A stretch of 64,000 bases of DNA from Nissolia schottii (GCA_003254905.1 QANU01099453.1:809030-873029); one strand, 5' to 3'; positions 44,737 to 57,283 are shown, counted from the stretch's first letter. Made by a program: numbers and translations. The notes: generated by a model from the sequence alone, not told the origin.

Positions 44737-47700
44737 CTATTTATCGCTTACTTTCCTATGCAACCAACGGTACAATGATTTCTTGGTGACCTTCAGCCTA
44801 TGTAGAACTGCAGGTCTCCTGGTGGGAAAATCCATTGCAGTTGGAGATGAAATCTCTCCTGGTAGTGCTTCTATGCTGAGATTTGCAAGGCTAGGATTCT
44901 CTAACTTTGCTGTGTCATATAGCGCGAATCTGGTTTTGGCTGGGAGAACTTCAAGCCCTAATTCATTCTGAAGAAGTTTTGTTATTGCCTCTTGCACTTC
45001 TGATGTGTGTTCAGCTGGAGTTTCATCTGCTTTTGTAGCTCCTATGATGATCAAGATGTCATCATTCACTGAATGTCCTGCATTGATAAAGGCCAACAAC
45101 ATTTAGTCATATTTAATTACATGGATTTTGTTGGTGTCTCCACTTGCCTCCTTTCTTATGTTCATATAGATAAGGGAATATGAAAAATGAGCTTGCCATA
45201 CTGGCATTATAGAATTAAATATCTGAAGTTTTCCATTCATACCTAAACCATAGTTCTCTCTGATCATTCCAAGAACTGCAAGAATAACCAAGCGAGCTTC
45301 AACCTGTTGATACAGTAAGTTTGATGACAAAAATTTAGAATCAAGATCTCACCGAAACCAAATTTAACTCATGATTCATGAACTCTTGTTTTATTTTCTA
45401 AATTGATGCGTTGTGGCGGAGAAAATATGGCAAATAACAAAAATGTAGCTTTAAGCTATGCTTGAGATCTATTTATGCCCAAAAAAAAAACCTAAGCAAC
45501 TAATAGGCACCTTTGTCAGCCCTTGAACATCAATTGCTAGGATGTCAGCTACCCTCTTTAGCAAGTGTGCTGCAATTTTTTCAAGAAGTAAACTCTGGGG
45601 TCTCTCTGATCCAGATACATTGCTAGAAGAGAATTCTCTTTGGCTCGGTCTGTTATCTTGTATCACTCCTTCACACCACTCCTCAATCAGTTCTTCCAGA
45701 TAGTAGTCATTGGGTTTGTACCTGCAATGCATTTGCTAACAAAGTCATTTTGCTATGTCTTTCTTCTCTTGAAACCTTTACGCAGCAGTCTCTCAAAGTT
45801 CCAATGTGTTGAAAAAGTTGCTAACACATGATTTAACATGGAAGTGATATATAACACTTGACATTTACACATATCGAGGAAAAGATAATTAGTCCGAGTT
45901 AATTGTTATGAGAGTCTAAGCAAGCATACCCTGCTTTTCGCATGTCCTGATATATGGCCAGGCATTGTTGCACCTCAAGTACCGAACCATATTTACTGCG
46001 TGCCTTTAGTAGTGTGTTATATGTCACCTGAGAAGACAATTATCAAAATAAATAGTAGCTCGATGAAATATACTCTCTTTTTTCTCCTCCCTAAATCACA
46101 AGAAAGTTGTGATTTCAACATTTTTCAGATATCTATTTACTATATTGTGCATTGTCTATTATTTTTTCCTCTTCTTGGAAACGATGAGTATATATGTTAA
46201 GCATTATCCTCATCTTTTAGTTTGATGTTATGGTTCTAGAATCTTAGAGCAACCTCGTCCAAATTGCATTTAGTGGACATAGCTATGTCGGTTTACCATT
46301 TTGTGGAGGATAGAACCGTAACAAACAACTGCAGCCTATAGCCACTCACCCAATTTGGATGTATCTCATATCTTTTCATTTCTTCATACAAAGATAATGC
46401 TTGCTTAAAATCCTTACTTTCCACACAAACCTGTAAACCAAAATGCAAAGTATTTTTAAGGTAGTGAAAAATGTCCCCTTCAAGAGTACAATTAACTTAT
46501 AAACTGAACTCATTTTGAGAGAAATGCTTTGGACCTTAATGGCTGTTGTATATGCAACAACATCTGGTTTAATTCCATCATCAAACATGGTTTTCAAAAT
46601 CTGCATGGGAACATAGTCATCTAATCAGAGAAATAATAGCATTATCAAAATATTATTAGGCTATGTACAAAAGTCAAGCATATTGATTCAGGCAGGGATT
46701 ACTGTGGTCTGTTTATACTTTTTATCTGAAATGTGACTTTATCATACCCTTTACTAATTAAAGAATGGTAAGGCTCTATGCCCATAATCTGTCTCCACGG
46801 CATGCACTTTAACAAAAATATTATTTGTACACTCAAAAATTTGACATCCGTGTACACTCACACAGAGAAACAAACATTATAAAATGAAAAAGCAAGCATT
46901 ACAACATAGAAACATTGTCATCGAGCCTTTATACATGCACGGCCACACCTGTTTAATATTTGCTCGTTTATGCATTTGATAATGATTGTTTCAATGTTTT
47001 GTGTATGCATGGACATGTGTGTGTTTAATATTATTCATTTATATGTTTGATAATGTTAGCTTTCCTGTTTTATAATGTTTGTTTCTCAGCTTTGTAATGT
47101 TTGTTTCTCCATGTGAGTGTACATAGTTCAATTTTTTGGGTGTACAAATAATGGGACCGGCACTTTAAACATGATAATTTTGTAGGTCGACTATCATTTA
47201 TCAAGCAGCTATAGTTTTGTGTTCAATAATTGTTCATTTTAACTGCTTGAAAGGGACTTCCTATTTATCTTTTCCTTCCCTCTGCATTTATAGACCAGTA
47301 GCCTTCTATTTAATTATTGAGCAAGCTACGCATGCAATTGATGACAAATCAAATAATTGAACATATTAGCACAAATTTACAAAAACTTCATAAATGTTCT
47401 GTTGGTGTGACTAAATCTTCATGTGGTACATTAAAAAAAAAAAAAAATCAAATATGATTAAATAAAAGTTCTTTTTAAAAAGGTCTGTGTTGCCTCTGGC
47501 AGTGTACCAAAATACCAATTCTAATGCAACTTCGATCAACCATGACCATATGTACCTGACTGAAATGCTTCTCAAAAAATTCTGCAATATAATTCAAAGA
47601 TATAAATATTCTAGTTTTATTCAAATTCTAACCTCAATGGCACCTTCAACATTTTCTGATGCTCCGCATATATCTATCAAAATTGACCAGCTTATTTGAT

Positions 47701-50700
47701 TAGGGGAAAGACCTACTGTTTTCATCTCACAGATTAATGCTTTCGCATGGTAGTAATCAGTACCACAGGCCTTCAGTAAAGTATTATATGTTGCTGTCGT
47801 TGGTGTGAAAGGGAATCTCTTTGCAAAACTCAAGATTTGTGAACTAGAAATGCCATTTGGCACAGTGGTAGCAGTATGCGAGTCTCCATGCTCTAACTTT
47901 CTATTGTTTCCTTCACCAAATGACCCCAACATCTTATTTTCCTTCCACGAATAGAAAAAACGAAAAGCCCTGTCATACTGGCAAGCCTCAACACATGCAT
48001 GTAAAATGATGTTAAAACATTGTGTATTAGGCTCACAGCCAGCCAAAAGCATTTCTTCAAATAATTGAATTGCCTGCTCTACAAGCCCCGCATGTGCACA
48101 GGCATTGATTAATGATGACCATGCAACAGTATTAAGAGAAACACCAGCTGACAGCATATCCTGCTTGATTTTTAGAGCCATCTGCCACAATTTTGCATCC
48201 GCAAAGACCTGAAATTTGTACTAGTCAGGAGAGGCCAATTGTTTCTTACTAGAATATGTATATGTTACACATTCCTTCACTGCAGACGGGTGAAAGAGAA
48301 GGTTGTTGGTGGTACCTTGCAAAATCAATGAAGGTAAGGTGATTCTGTAGATCCACAGTAATATACCTTTATAATTGTGCTGTAGGTAAAAACATCTAAT
48401 TTCAGCCGTCCCACAGATTCTAAATGCTTAAGTTCCTGATAAATGTCTTGGGCCAGGTCAACTCTTCCAGCAACACAGCATGCTTTCAGCAGTATGTTAT
48501 AAGATGTCATATCTGGCTTCACCCCAAGATTCTGGATTGTAAACGGAGTTTAGCCAATAATTATTATTTTCTCAGAAGAAAAGAAAGTTGCATGTTCTTG
48601 CCAACCCTTGGTATGAAAATGAAGGCATATGGTGTCAATTAAAATGTCAAGTTATGTAGAATAAGATCTAACTAGTGTTCTCTTCTCATCTTTTAAGGGA
48701 AACCAATTGGAAAAGAACATAGATATAACTGGCAACACGTGGTTTACTCAATACATGACAAAATATTGTGAGAAAACAGGAATAACAAGTGATCCCATAT
48801 GCCAAGTTTTCAGAATCTTTATCAATTTTAATTTATATTATATATGTAATTCATATGAAGAAAAGGACTCAAAACATTTAAAAGGCCGTATCATCATCAA
48901 GCACATGCTGGAATGCTTGACTTGATAGAATACATAAAGGGATACACAAAAATGTATTTTACAAATGATAAGAAGTAGTGGTATGAATGTACTTCTCAAT
49001 GCAAGATCTAGAATAGTAAATGTGTGCACGACAATGATAATTTTTATTTTGAGGGAAGGTGGGAAGGAAGGTTACCTGCATATTTTGATACAAATTTAAC
49101 GTGTAGCTAATATCGTGGGTATTCACATTCATGAGACTGTTGAAAACATATATATTTGGAGTGATCTTCTGATTGAGTAAATCCTGCATTATACATTGTA
49201 CACATGAATGCTATAATAGAAATCTGCGAAGTATGGCTTGTGAGCCAACATCATGGCCATTAGAATGGTATTAATATTTCACTGAATAACCAGATTTAAA
49301 CATCATAGTTTGAAATTATATGTAAAACATTTGCTAAGAACTATGACTAGGAGTAAGATAATGTAAACTGATTGGAAAATACCTCATATATGTACCTAGA
49401 TTTCTTGAAATCACCACAGAGACCACAGACATCAATTATTGCCCGGTATATGTACATATTGGGACTATCCAAGTTTTTCTTCACTGTATCATATGCTTTC
49501 AGAGCAGAAACTAAATCTCTCCTTTTGCCAAATTCACCTATGATGTTGCAGAATAATATATGTGCATGTGGAAGAAGGGATGCATACCTGAAAGATGTGA
49601 TGCTGTCATATAAAAGTTGACTATTTATTTGTTAACATATATTAACTATTGAGAATAATGGAAGTATTAGTTTAGAAAATATGAAGTAATGACATTAAGA
49701 TGCTTAACAAGAAGAAGAAAAAAGTGGGCTGTCTTTCACAGCAATACAAATCCATACCTCACAGCTAAATCTGGGTTACGACTAAGAACACATTGTTTTA
49801 TTATCTCAGATGGCTGAACAAGTTTCCTGACTGATAACTGGAAACCTGAGAGGGTAAATTCATGCCTGATTTATCAGTTATCACAACAAGAATGGCAATC
49901 ATCACAGAGCTATTCCGTGCCAGAGCCTCCAAAGAAAACCAACTCATATATCTAAAAATATATTATAAACTAATTCTATCCAATCCAAGCCATGCATGAT
50001 GACTAATGATATGAAACCATTAATTTCATAATGACTTGGTAGATTGATTTGAGTTTAATTTTTATGCAATAGCGCAAAAACTATACACTATCATCTAATC
50101 AAATTTTGTCGCATAAGCAAAAACAATTAATTGTCTAACCCAATACTTGAAAAGTTATGCATATGAAATGATTTGATTAAATATTAGTACATAGCAATAA
50201 AAGTCTTAATTTTTAACCATATATAGATTATACATAGTTTTATAATCACATGGAAGCATGAAACCATTGTCCATTCCATACAAAAGAGTTTAATCATTGA
50301 CCGGAGGATAAATGTTAGATTTATAAACAGTAAACAACACTAATGACCCACTAGAATGCACCGATGATCTACATTACAAATAAAAGGAACAAAGAGAGAG
50401 AGAGAGAAGAAATTGGTGACAAAAAAAGAATTACGTGCGAGAACCTCCATCAATTCAACGGCTTCCTCAACGTGGCCGGATTTGACCAACCTGCAACACT
50501 CTTTGGCGACGATCTCCATGGCAGAGGCATCAAAACGGGAAGACAAAGAGATGGCAGGCTCCTCCGGCACTCTTTTGAGAGCGTCAATCACGGCATGAAC
50601 CTTCCTTCCGCGAATTCCCGCCAGAACAGCCTTGGCAAGGAGCGCAGCATTGGGAGCATGGTGGGGCCCAGAGCGAAGCACGGCTGCATCCTGTAGAGGG

Positions 50701-50870
50701 GTTTGGAGGTCGTGGAGCTTGCCGTGGCGGCTGGTGAGCGGGGAAGGAGTGGGGTGCTTCATGGGGTGGGGCCTGATGACGTGGCGGTTGTGGGAGGGTG
50801 ATGATGATGATGATGATGGTGGAGGTGGAGGGGTGACAATGGAGGAGCCGAGAATCACGAAATCTCTCAT
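44737..50870 (-). CDS. Pentatricopeptide repeat protein (At5g02830-like) with C-terminal SMR-like segment, 12 exons
   Basis: Model: complement(join(44737..45077,45243..45303,45511..45721,45930..46027,46350..46430,46535..46600,47633..48208,48367..48531,49076..49183,49383..49587,49758..49845,50435..50870)), 811 aa. Such a many-exon structure is unusual for PPR genes, which are mostly intronless. The N-terminus is Pro/Ser-rich and likely a plastid transit peptide. At least eight P-type PPR motifs are visible, e.g. KPDMTSYNILLKACCVAG, SLNTVAWSSLINACAHAG, EPNTQCFNIILHACVEAC, KPDVVAYTTAIKVCVES and PNWVTYNTLLKARSKYG. Near residues 670-740 IDVQGLTKVEARLVILAVL resembles an SMR domain, with DVQG in place of the usual DxHG. 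PPR proteins bind organellar RNA; the target is unknown. Intron 6 (46601-47632) contains a MITE. Confidence 0.92.
46819..47152. mobile_element. MITE inside a PPR-gene intron (~335 bp)
   Basis: ATTATTTGTACACTCAAAAA…GTGTACACTCAC…GAGAAACAAACATTATAAAA at the left recurs inverted at about 47070-47152 (…ATTATTTGTACACCCAAAAA in reverse complement). An internal ATAATGTTTGTTTCTC unit is duplicated on the right side. No ORF; non-autonomous DNA transposon. Confidence 0.65.
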
Positions 50871-51310
50871 TCTCTCAGGACCAACCGTTTGGTTGGGTTG
50901 AGAAGGAGTATGGGGTGGGGTTTATAACTTGGGATTGGGAGGATTGGATTTGAGAGGCGGGCGTTTTCGTTATTATCCACCATTCCATTCCATGCTTCTC
51001 TCGTTGTTTTTACTTTTGCAGAGGCAGGCGAGATATTTTGAGTTTTAAGCTCTCCGGGAGCTTCTCTTTTGTTGCTGGGCCTTTCCAATTAAAAAGAAAT
51101 GAAAGGCAGGCCCATTAACAACCACTCCACCTCATTCGGAGGGGTACATCGGGAATTCCACTTATCGCCAAACCCTAACCTGACATCGTCTTCCCGGCAG
51201 CCACACATCCCCCGCCTTCCCCTGTCGTCGTCGCACCACCCCCAATCCCACATTGCTTCTTCCCTAATTTCAAAGACAATATTCTTTTTTTACTTTGATG
51301 CCGATCGGAG
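50871..51310. promoter_or_regulatory. Bidirectional promoter between PPR and CCCH genes, with site II and telo-box motifs
   Basis: Only 440 bases separate the PPR ATG (- strand) from the CCCH ATG (+ strand). Inside lie TGGGCC (51076-51081), GGCCCA (51109-51114) and a telo box AAACCCTAA (51170-51178). TGGGCY plus telo box is the known signature of plant promoters for translation and organelle-biogenesis genes, which fits both neighbours. The function as a shared promoter is inferred. Confidence 0.65.
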
Positions 51311-54300
51311 ATGCCGCCGAAGCAGCAATCCAAAGCTGATATAGCGAAGAAGCAGAAGATCGTAGAGGACAAAACCTTCGGTCTCAAGAACAAGAACAAG
51401 AGCAAAAATGTCCAGAAATACGTCCAGAGCCTCAAACAATCCGTACAGCCCAAACCCGACACTTCCAAAGTCGCTGCCAAGGTCCCACATTTACTCATTT
51501 TTCAGCTCAATTTTTACCCTTTATTTTGTTGCTATTTGCAATGCGCCTTTTTTGTTTTGGCATTTGAACTCAAATTTTGTTGCTCATTGTGCTGTAATGA
51601 TGATAACAGAAAAAGAAGGAGGAAGAGTTGGCCAAGGAGAAGGAGCTAAATGACTTGTTCAAAATAGCTATTAGTCAGCCTAAAGTGCCAGTTGGTAATT
51701 GTTTGAGTTATTTTGATTAAAAAGTTTCATTTTTTGTGTTTTTCCAAAGTGGGTTTTTTGAACTGATTTCTGAAATTGATCAGGTGTTGATCCTAAGTCC
51801 ATATTGTGTGAGTTTTTCAAGGCTGGACAGTGTGCCAAGGGCTTCAAATGCAAGTTCTCTCATGACTTGAATGTTCAGAGGAAAGGGGAGAAGATTGACA
51901 TCTATAGCGATAAGCGTGATGAGGGTATTGGATTTGGATCAAAGTTCAATAGTAGCGATTATATTGCTTCTATATGTTTTGGCATTGATGGCTTTCCATT
52001 TTTTTTTCCTAACTTTTGAATTTTGATGGGCTCTCTTTGTCAGACACGATGGAGGATTGGGATCAAGAGACCTTGGAGAAGGTGGTGGAGTCAAAGAAAA
52101 ACGAGTATAATCAGAACAAACCAACTGACATAGTACGTTTCATTATTTTTGTCATTGTTACATTTATTTGCTTGGTATTTTTGCTTTCCCTCCGAGGTTC
52201 AGTGTGGTTTGGATATTTAAGTGGAGTCTTGTAGATGATTGACGGATGGTAGTTGCATTATTCTCAAATTGTATTGCTCATTTGGTTCATGAAGCTCAAA
52301 GTGACCATTAGAGCTGTTTGCGTGCTCTGTTCAGGTCTGTAAATACTTTTTGGAAGCAGTGGAGAAGAAGCAATATGGTTGGTTTTGGGTTTGCCCCAAT
52401 GGTGGTAAGAATTGCCACTATAGACATGCCCTTCCCCCTGGATATGTTTTGAAATCACAAATGAAGGCTCTGTTAGAGGAAGAATCTGAAAAAATAACAA
52501 TTGAGGAGGAGATAGAAAATCAGGTGAAATTGTTTTTCTACATTGATCTTAGCTATGTCATTTAATTTTGCATTAGGTTATCTAACAGAATACTTTATAA
52601 TTGTTTAGCGCTCCAAAGTGACAACTACAACTCCTATGACTCCTGAGTTATTCAAGCAATGGAAGAAGAAGAAAATAGAAGAGAGAGATGCCAATTTGGC
52701 TGCACAACAGGCAGAGAGGGCTAAGAATGACCGCATGAGGTACATCCCCTATTTTTTTCTATCATTAACACAGTGAATGTGTGTGCATTGCCCTAGTGAA
52801 AAATGAATGAGGTTGCATGCTGAAGATGTTTGAATGGGAGGGTTACATTTGGTTACAATGGTTGTTGATCTTTAAGCCAGTTGCTTTTCACTGATCATGT
52901 TACACTGTTCCCCCTCCACTTGCAGTGGTCGTGAGCTATTTTTGTCAGATGCTAGCTTGTTTGTGGATGATGCTGAAGCATATGAGAAGTACCAAAGAGA
53001 ACCAGAATCTGATAACACTGAACGGAAGGTACATTTTTTCTTCATGTACCGTGCTGCACAATTTGGTTATCTATACTGTCAATGGGTATCCTATAATTTG
53101 TTATTAGAAAAAATAATAATAACACAGTATTAGATACCCATGAAGAAGGAGCTAAACGATTTGTTCAAAATAGCTATTAGTCAGCCTAAATTGCTAGTTG
53201 GTAATTGTTCTCCATGGGAATCTAATACTTTATTATTAGAAGAAGAGAAAAATATGAAAAAAATTATTTATAATAAAAAATTCTTTTTTGATTAAAAATC
53301 TATAGATTTAAGATGTAACAGATAAATACACTAAAATTCTAATCTATACTTCGACCAAATGGTTGTGACATTCATTAGAACAATCATAAGGTCTAATGAA
53401 AATCAAAGACTAAGTTTTTATTAGGTAGTCACAGTACTATATAGTACTATATGTAATTGACATTTAAGAGTACATTATGAAAGCATGTAGGTACACGCCT
53501 CTAAAATATCTAACCACACACTATTGTCAAATGAATCAATTAACAAACACACGATGATAGAGGAGTTTAGAAAATCAACACTCAAGCCTTTTTAAACACA
53601 TCCCAACTAAAATTAATTTTCCTTTAATGATAATATTCTAAAATTCCTAGAGTTTTAGTTAAGGTTATAAAATGTTTTATTTATATAACTAAAAGTAATT
53701 TAAGTATTTTACGTATCAGGTATCCGCGGGTATGGGGGAAGTAACCCCCTCCTCATCCCCATTACCCGCGGGAAAAACCTTTACCCCATATCTGCCTTGT
53801 CACGGATATTACCCACGGATATCCGTGGGTGCAAGTAAAATTGCCAAGCCTATACCTATCTCATGGTTATATTTGAAATCTGAGAAGCAGCCTGTTGTAT
53901 ATAAGTCTGAGGCATATTATGTTGAGCATTCATTCAGTTAGCAACAGAAAATGATGTTTGACATTTAATAACTACTACAATTTTCAGACCAGCGTACTTG
54001 TTTGTGGTATATGTACTCTTTTTTCTATGATAACATAAATAAACTACTTTTGCTTTTGCATGTTGTACTGTTAAGCTGTCCTTTTTTGCGTACAATAGAA
54101 CTTAGGCTATGGTAGGGTGTGGCTCGCCCCTTCCATAAACCCGGCCACATGGCCACACCCTTGCAACATAGACTATATGTCTCCTGTATTGTAGAATACT
54201 AACAAGTAACAACTATAGTTAGATCTACATTGCCTAAACTGTCCAGGAAGACCACTACATTATTTTGCAGTTGGTACACAGCTTGTGCATGGTTTGAAAT

Positions 54301-54956
54301 TTGAAGCACATTCAAATGGAATATAATATAATCTGTAATGAGTTCCAACCAATAGAAGCAAGTCAAAAAACTGTCCCTGCATTGATATTTGCATCCAAGT
54401 TGTTACATATGGCACATTGCCTTCTAGGATGAATCCAGGATGGTTGTGTTATCATTTGGTCATGGAGCTATGTGATAAATTATAGCCAATTTGATTTGGT
54501 GTATTCTTTCTTCCCCCATTTGGAACGCTAGCTGTTATATTATTATGAGTATCAATATGCCTGTTGCGGCATATTTCCAGTGCTACTATGTTTTTAGGGA
54601 CAGAGATAGTGGCTTGCATGCCTAGCTACCTTATCTCACTTTCCTTCTCTTGCTCTGTTGAGTGCATGGTTTGCATGGTTAAATAATATGCTTAGGTATT
54701 GTAGCGTATCATCTTAATTTATTTACTGTGTACTTCATTTTGCTAATTTGCTAATTGCTGGGTTCAACTTTAGGCCAATGGTAATGCTTCTCAAGATGTT
54801 ACCAGCACGTCCTCAGCTAGTGCTGATGATCCTGATGATGATGATGATGATGATGTCGACGATGATGATGAACTGGACATGGATGAGTTGAATGAGTTGG
54901 AAGCAAGCTTATCAAGGACATCAATCCAAATAAAAGAGCAAGGAGCTGAAGCCTAA
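51311..54956 (+). CDS. CCCH zinc-finger protein, ZC3H15/DFRP1 type (8 exons)
   Basis: Model: join(51311..51481,51610..51694,51784..51924,52044..52132,52335..52523,52609..52739,52926..53028,54774..54956), 363 aa. The basic N-terminus ([20 protein letters not shown], then a Lys/Asn run) is family-typical. Zinc finger 1 is C94-X7-C102-X5-C108-X3-H112. Finger 2 is C164-X17-C182-X6-C189-X3-H193, in [29 protein letters not shown]-like region ([35 protein letters not shown]) follows, then an acidic Asp run (54831-54875) and [11 protein letters not shown]. Animal and yeast homologues (DFRP1/Tma46) bind and stabilise the DRG1/Rbg1 GTPase on translating ribosomes, and this is the likely role here. Arabidopsis C3H21-type proteins correspond. 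Intron 7 is 1745 bases and contains two repeat-like insertions. Confidence 0.94.
53128..53227 (+). repeat. Copy of CCCH exon 2 (3' part plus donor site) inside intron 7, framed by inverted repeats
   Basis: 53142-53209 repeats the last ~57 bases of exon 2 (AAGGAGCTAAAtGA…TTCAAAATAGCTATTAGTCAG) and continues across the splice donor into GTAATTGTT of intron 2, with about five mismatches. The acceptor and 5' part are missing. TATTAGATACCCATG (53128-53142) and CATGGGAATCTAATA (53213-53227) flank it as 14/15 inverted repeats, and a related ATGGGTATCCTATAA… lies at 53081. It is an untemplated-looking local copy, not an active exon. Confidence 0.85.
53716..53862. mobile_element. hAT-like MITE fragment with a perfect 20-bp palindrome
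   Basis: GGTATCCGCGGGTATGGGG…, ATTACCCGCGGG…, then ACCCACGGATATCCGTGGGT (53811-53830, a perfect palindrome), ending …AAAATTGCCAAGCC. The CGGGTA-rich body and a terminus resembling TTGCCAtCCCTA reverse-complemented are known from a plant hAT MITE group. It sits in CCCH intron 7 with no ORF of biological meaning (53732-53941 is read-through of it). Confidence 0.55.
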
Positions 54957-55918
54957 TTCTGAGAATTAGTCATAACCTTCATGTGATAATTTTTTATGCC
55001 TCTGCTGCCTGATGGATCATTTTACCTGTCTGTAGCCATTAGCTCCTGTTGCTTTCAAGGAAGTCTGTTGAATGATGCCTTTGATGATAATGAAGTTATT
55101 ATTCTCAACTTTACATTTGATATCTCGTTGTTGCTACTAAAGACATTTTTTATGTTCGAATACAAGGTAATGTTTTGCATATTTTACCTAGTTTTGCATA
55201 TTTCCACTTGCTTTGTGCTTGTGAGTTCTTATTTCAAGTGAAGCATAAAAGTGGTATATTTGTCATGGATGTTTAAACTTCCTAAATATTAACTGAGATC
55301 AACATATAATTTTGGGAAGATCATTAAATTACCTAGAGAAGGTTGTACAAGAAAAAATAATTGCAAGAAACCCTTGGGATCAATTTGGTATTTCCCTGAA
55401 AAATGAGAATTAAAATATCAGACGGATTTATACAGAAAATGGTAACCCATTTGATGCTTGATTCCATAGAAAAGCATTCCCGTTTTGGCCTGTAGGAAAA
55501 CAGTAGGCATGAACAAGGTTGGATATTCCATACATTCTTTTTTTTTTCCTCCCTAAACTATGTGTGTGAAATTTACTGGACTTCAATTGATCTATATTTT
55601 TCATGTTCAAGACTCAAAATTGAGGCATTACTTAAGAAGATCAATTGTCATTTACTATGCCATCAGGGTCCAACATTAGATCTTTGTCTCGACTTTTGAC
55701 CAATGTGTTCCATATTCATACCTTTCTTCAGCATGTAAGAAAGCTATCTGAATATATGAATACGAAAAGCTACTAAAAAATTTGAGGAAGAAACTTGTTT
55801 CAACTGGATCAAGCAACAGAACTACCGAAGAAAAATGGAAAAAGCCATCAACTACTTCTGTGAAAAAAGAAAGATTTACAATTTCTGTGGAACAATATTT
55901 CACTTGTATAGGTTGTTT
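54957..55918. other. CCCH 3' UTR and convergent spacer
   Basis: The CCCH gene (+) and the small membrane-protein gene (-) converge here with about 960 bases between stops. The sequence is AT-rich, with no further gene. Open frames at 54996 and 55676 lack motifs. Confidence 0.55.
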
Positions 55919-57283
55919 TCACTTATTGATTGGTGCAAGAAGGGTGTACAACAAAAGGAACGTAACAATTATAACAGCACCCCCTAGAGTGAAAGTGGGG
56001 CTAGTCCAGAACTTGAGGTTTGATCTCTCTGTCCTCTTGATGGGATCAACCTCCTCCGAGAGTGGGAACTCTGACCGCCTCGGATTCCAGCTCACATACT
56101 TATCCGGCGAGAATTGCGAGAAGAGTGTCTTCCTCCCTTGCTTCTTGAAGTTTGACCATGCCTTGTCCCAGTCTGTTGAAGATTTATCACCTGTCACACA
56201 TGTAAAGAACAATTGTAGTTAAGCCCCGTGATTATTGCACCTCGATTCGAATGGCTGAAAATGGGGAGAATGCTTTTCGAAGGAATGGAAGTTGAGAGCA
56301 AGATACACAGTGGGATATGGGAGGAAGCAAATTAAAATGAGAAACACAGGTTTCTTAAATTATTGCTCCAATCAAAACTAGCTATTGGTGACTGAATCAA
56401 TGATTTTGTACTAATTTGAAAGCCTCCATCTTCGAGCCTTAGTGCAACAATAAGGTTGTTGCCTTGTGTAGAAACTGCTAGCAGGGGTACGGCTGCAAAC
56501 ATCGACCTTCCCTAGATTCCACTAGGTAGGAGCCTCCACCCATTTTTTTTTGTAAGTTTCCCTCTATTTCCTTTTGCCTCCTAGATAACATTCAAAGAAA
56601 ATCATCCTGTACTCCGTCATTTTCACGACTCCAATTTTCTTTTCAACCACATTTTTTCCCCAAACAAAAGAGGTGCTAGATTCTACAGCGATAGCATCCT
56701 ACATAATTACAATCTAAGAAGAAGAAGAAGTACCCTAAAAGCAGAGGAGGTAAATGATCCACATAGATACATACAAAAATTAGCATTTCACATTTACATT
56801 TCTTCAAATAAAATATACACTCAACAGAATTATTGAACCAAAAAAATGTGGCATATGGTCAGTGGAATAGATTTTGATCATGTCTACACAATATGATCAT
56901 CAAAGCCAATCTTCTGAGTGAAACTTTAAATCTTATGTACTCGATTCGACACAAGCATAAAACATCAACAATATGATCATGAGAACAATCAACACGAGTG
57001 GATCAAAAATCAAATCACAAACAAACTCTAAAATCAACATTAAATGGACCAATAAGAGAACAAATACCCCCCCCCCCATTATTTTTTAGTAAGAGAATAT
57101 TGCAAAAATGAACAACACCGTAACAAATAGAGCAAAGTGAATAATACCCTTGTCATTGCTATCACCATTTCGTTGGGGGCGGAAGTCCCTTTTGGAACAG
57201 ACAAGTTTGAGAGGAGGGGATGGAAATGGAAGGTGTGTATGAATGATGTGAATATCGATATGTAATGGCATCATCATCATCAT
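55919..57283 (-). CDS. Small single-pass membrane protein, unknown function (2 exons)
   Basis: Model: complement(join(55919..56190,57148..57283)), 135 aa. Residues 1-45 are His/Pro-rich and Met-started (five ATG codons in a row at 57283-57269; the first is used because TAG lies upstream). A conserved-looking soluble part follows (SSTDWDKAWSNFKKQG, FSPDKYVSWNPRRSEF, EEVDPIKRTERSNL), then one C-terminal membrane helix (about 108-131, TFTLGGAVIIVTFLLLYTLL) and a short tail. The Trp/Arg-rich middle region looks like a plant-specific conserved family, probably in the plastid, but I do not recognise a named function. The splice joins GAC-AAG-G to GT-GAT in phase. The intron is 957 bases. Confidence 0.8.

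Noticed and set aside
55782..56222. 146-codon plus-strand frame
   Set aside because: Antisense to exon 2 of the small membrane-protein gene, which has clear splice sites and a membrane helix in the opposite frame.
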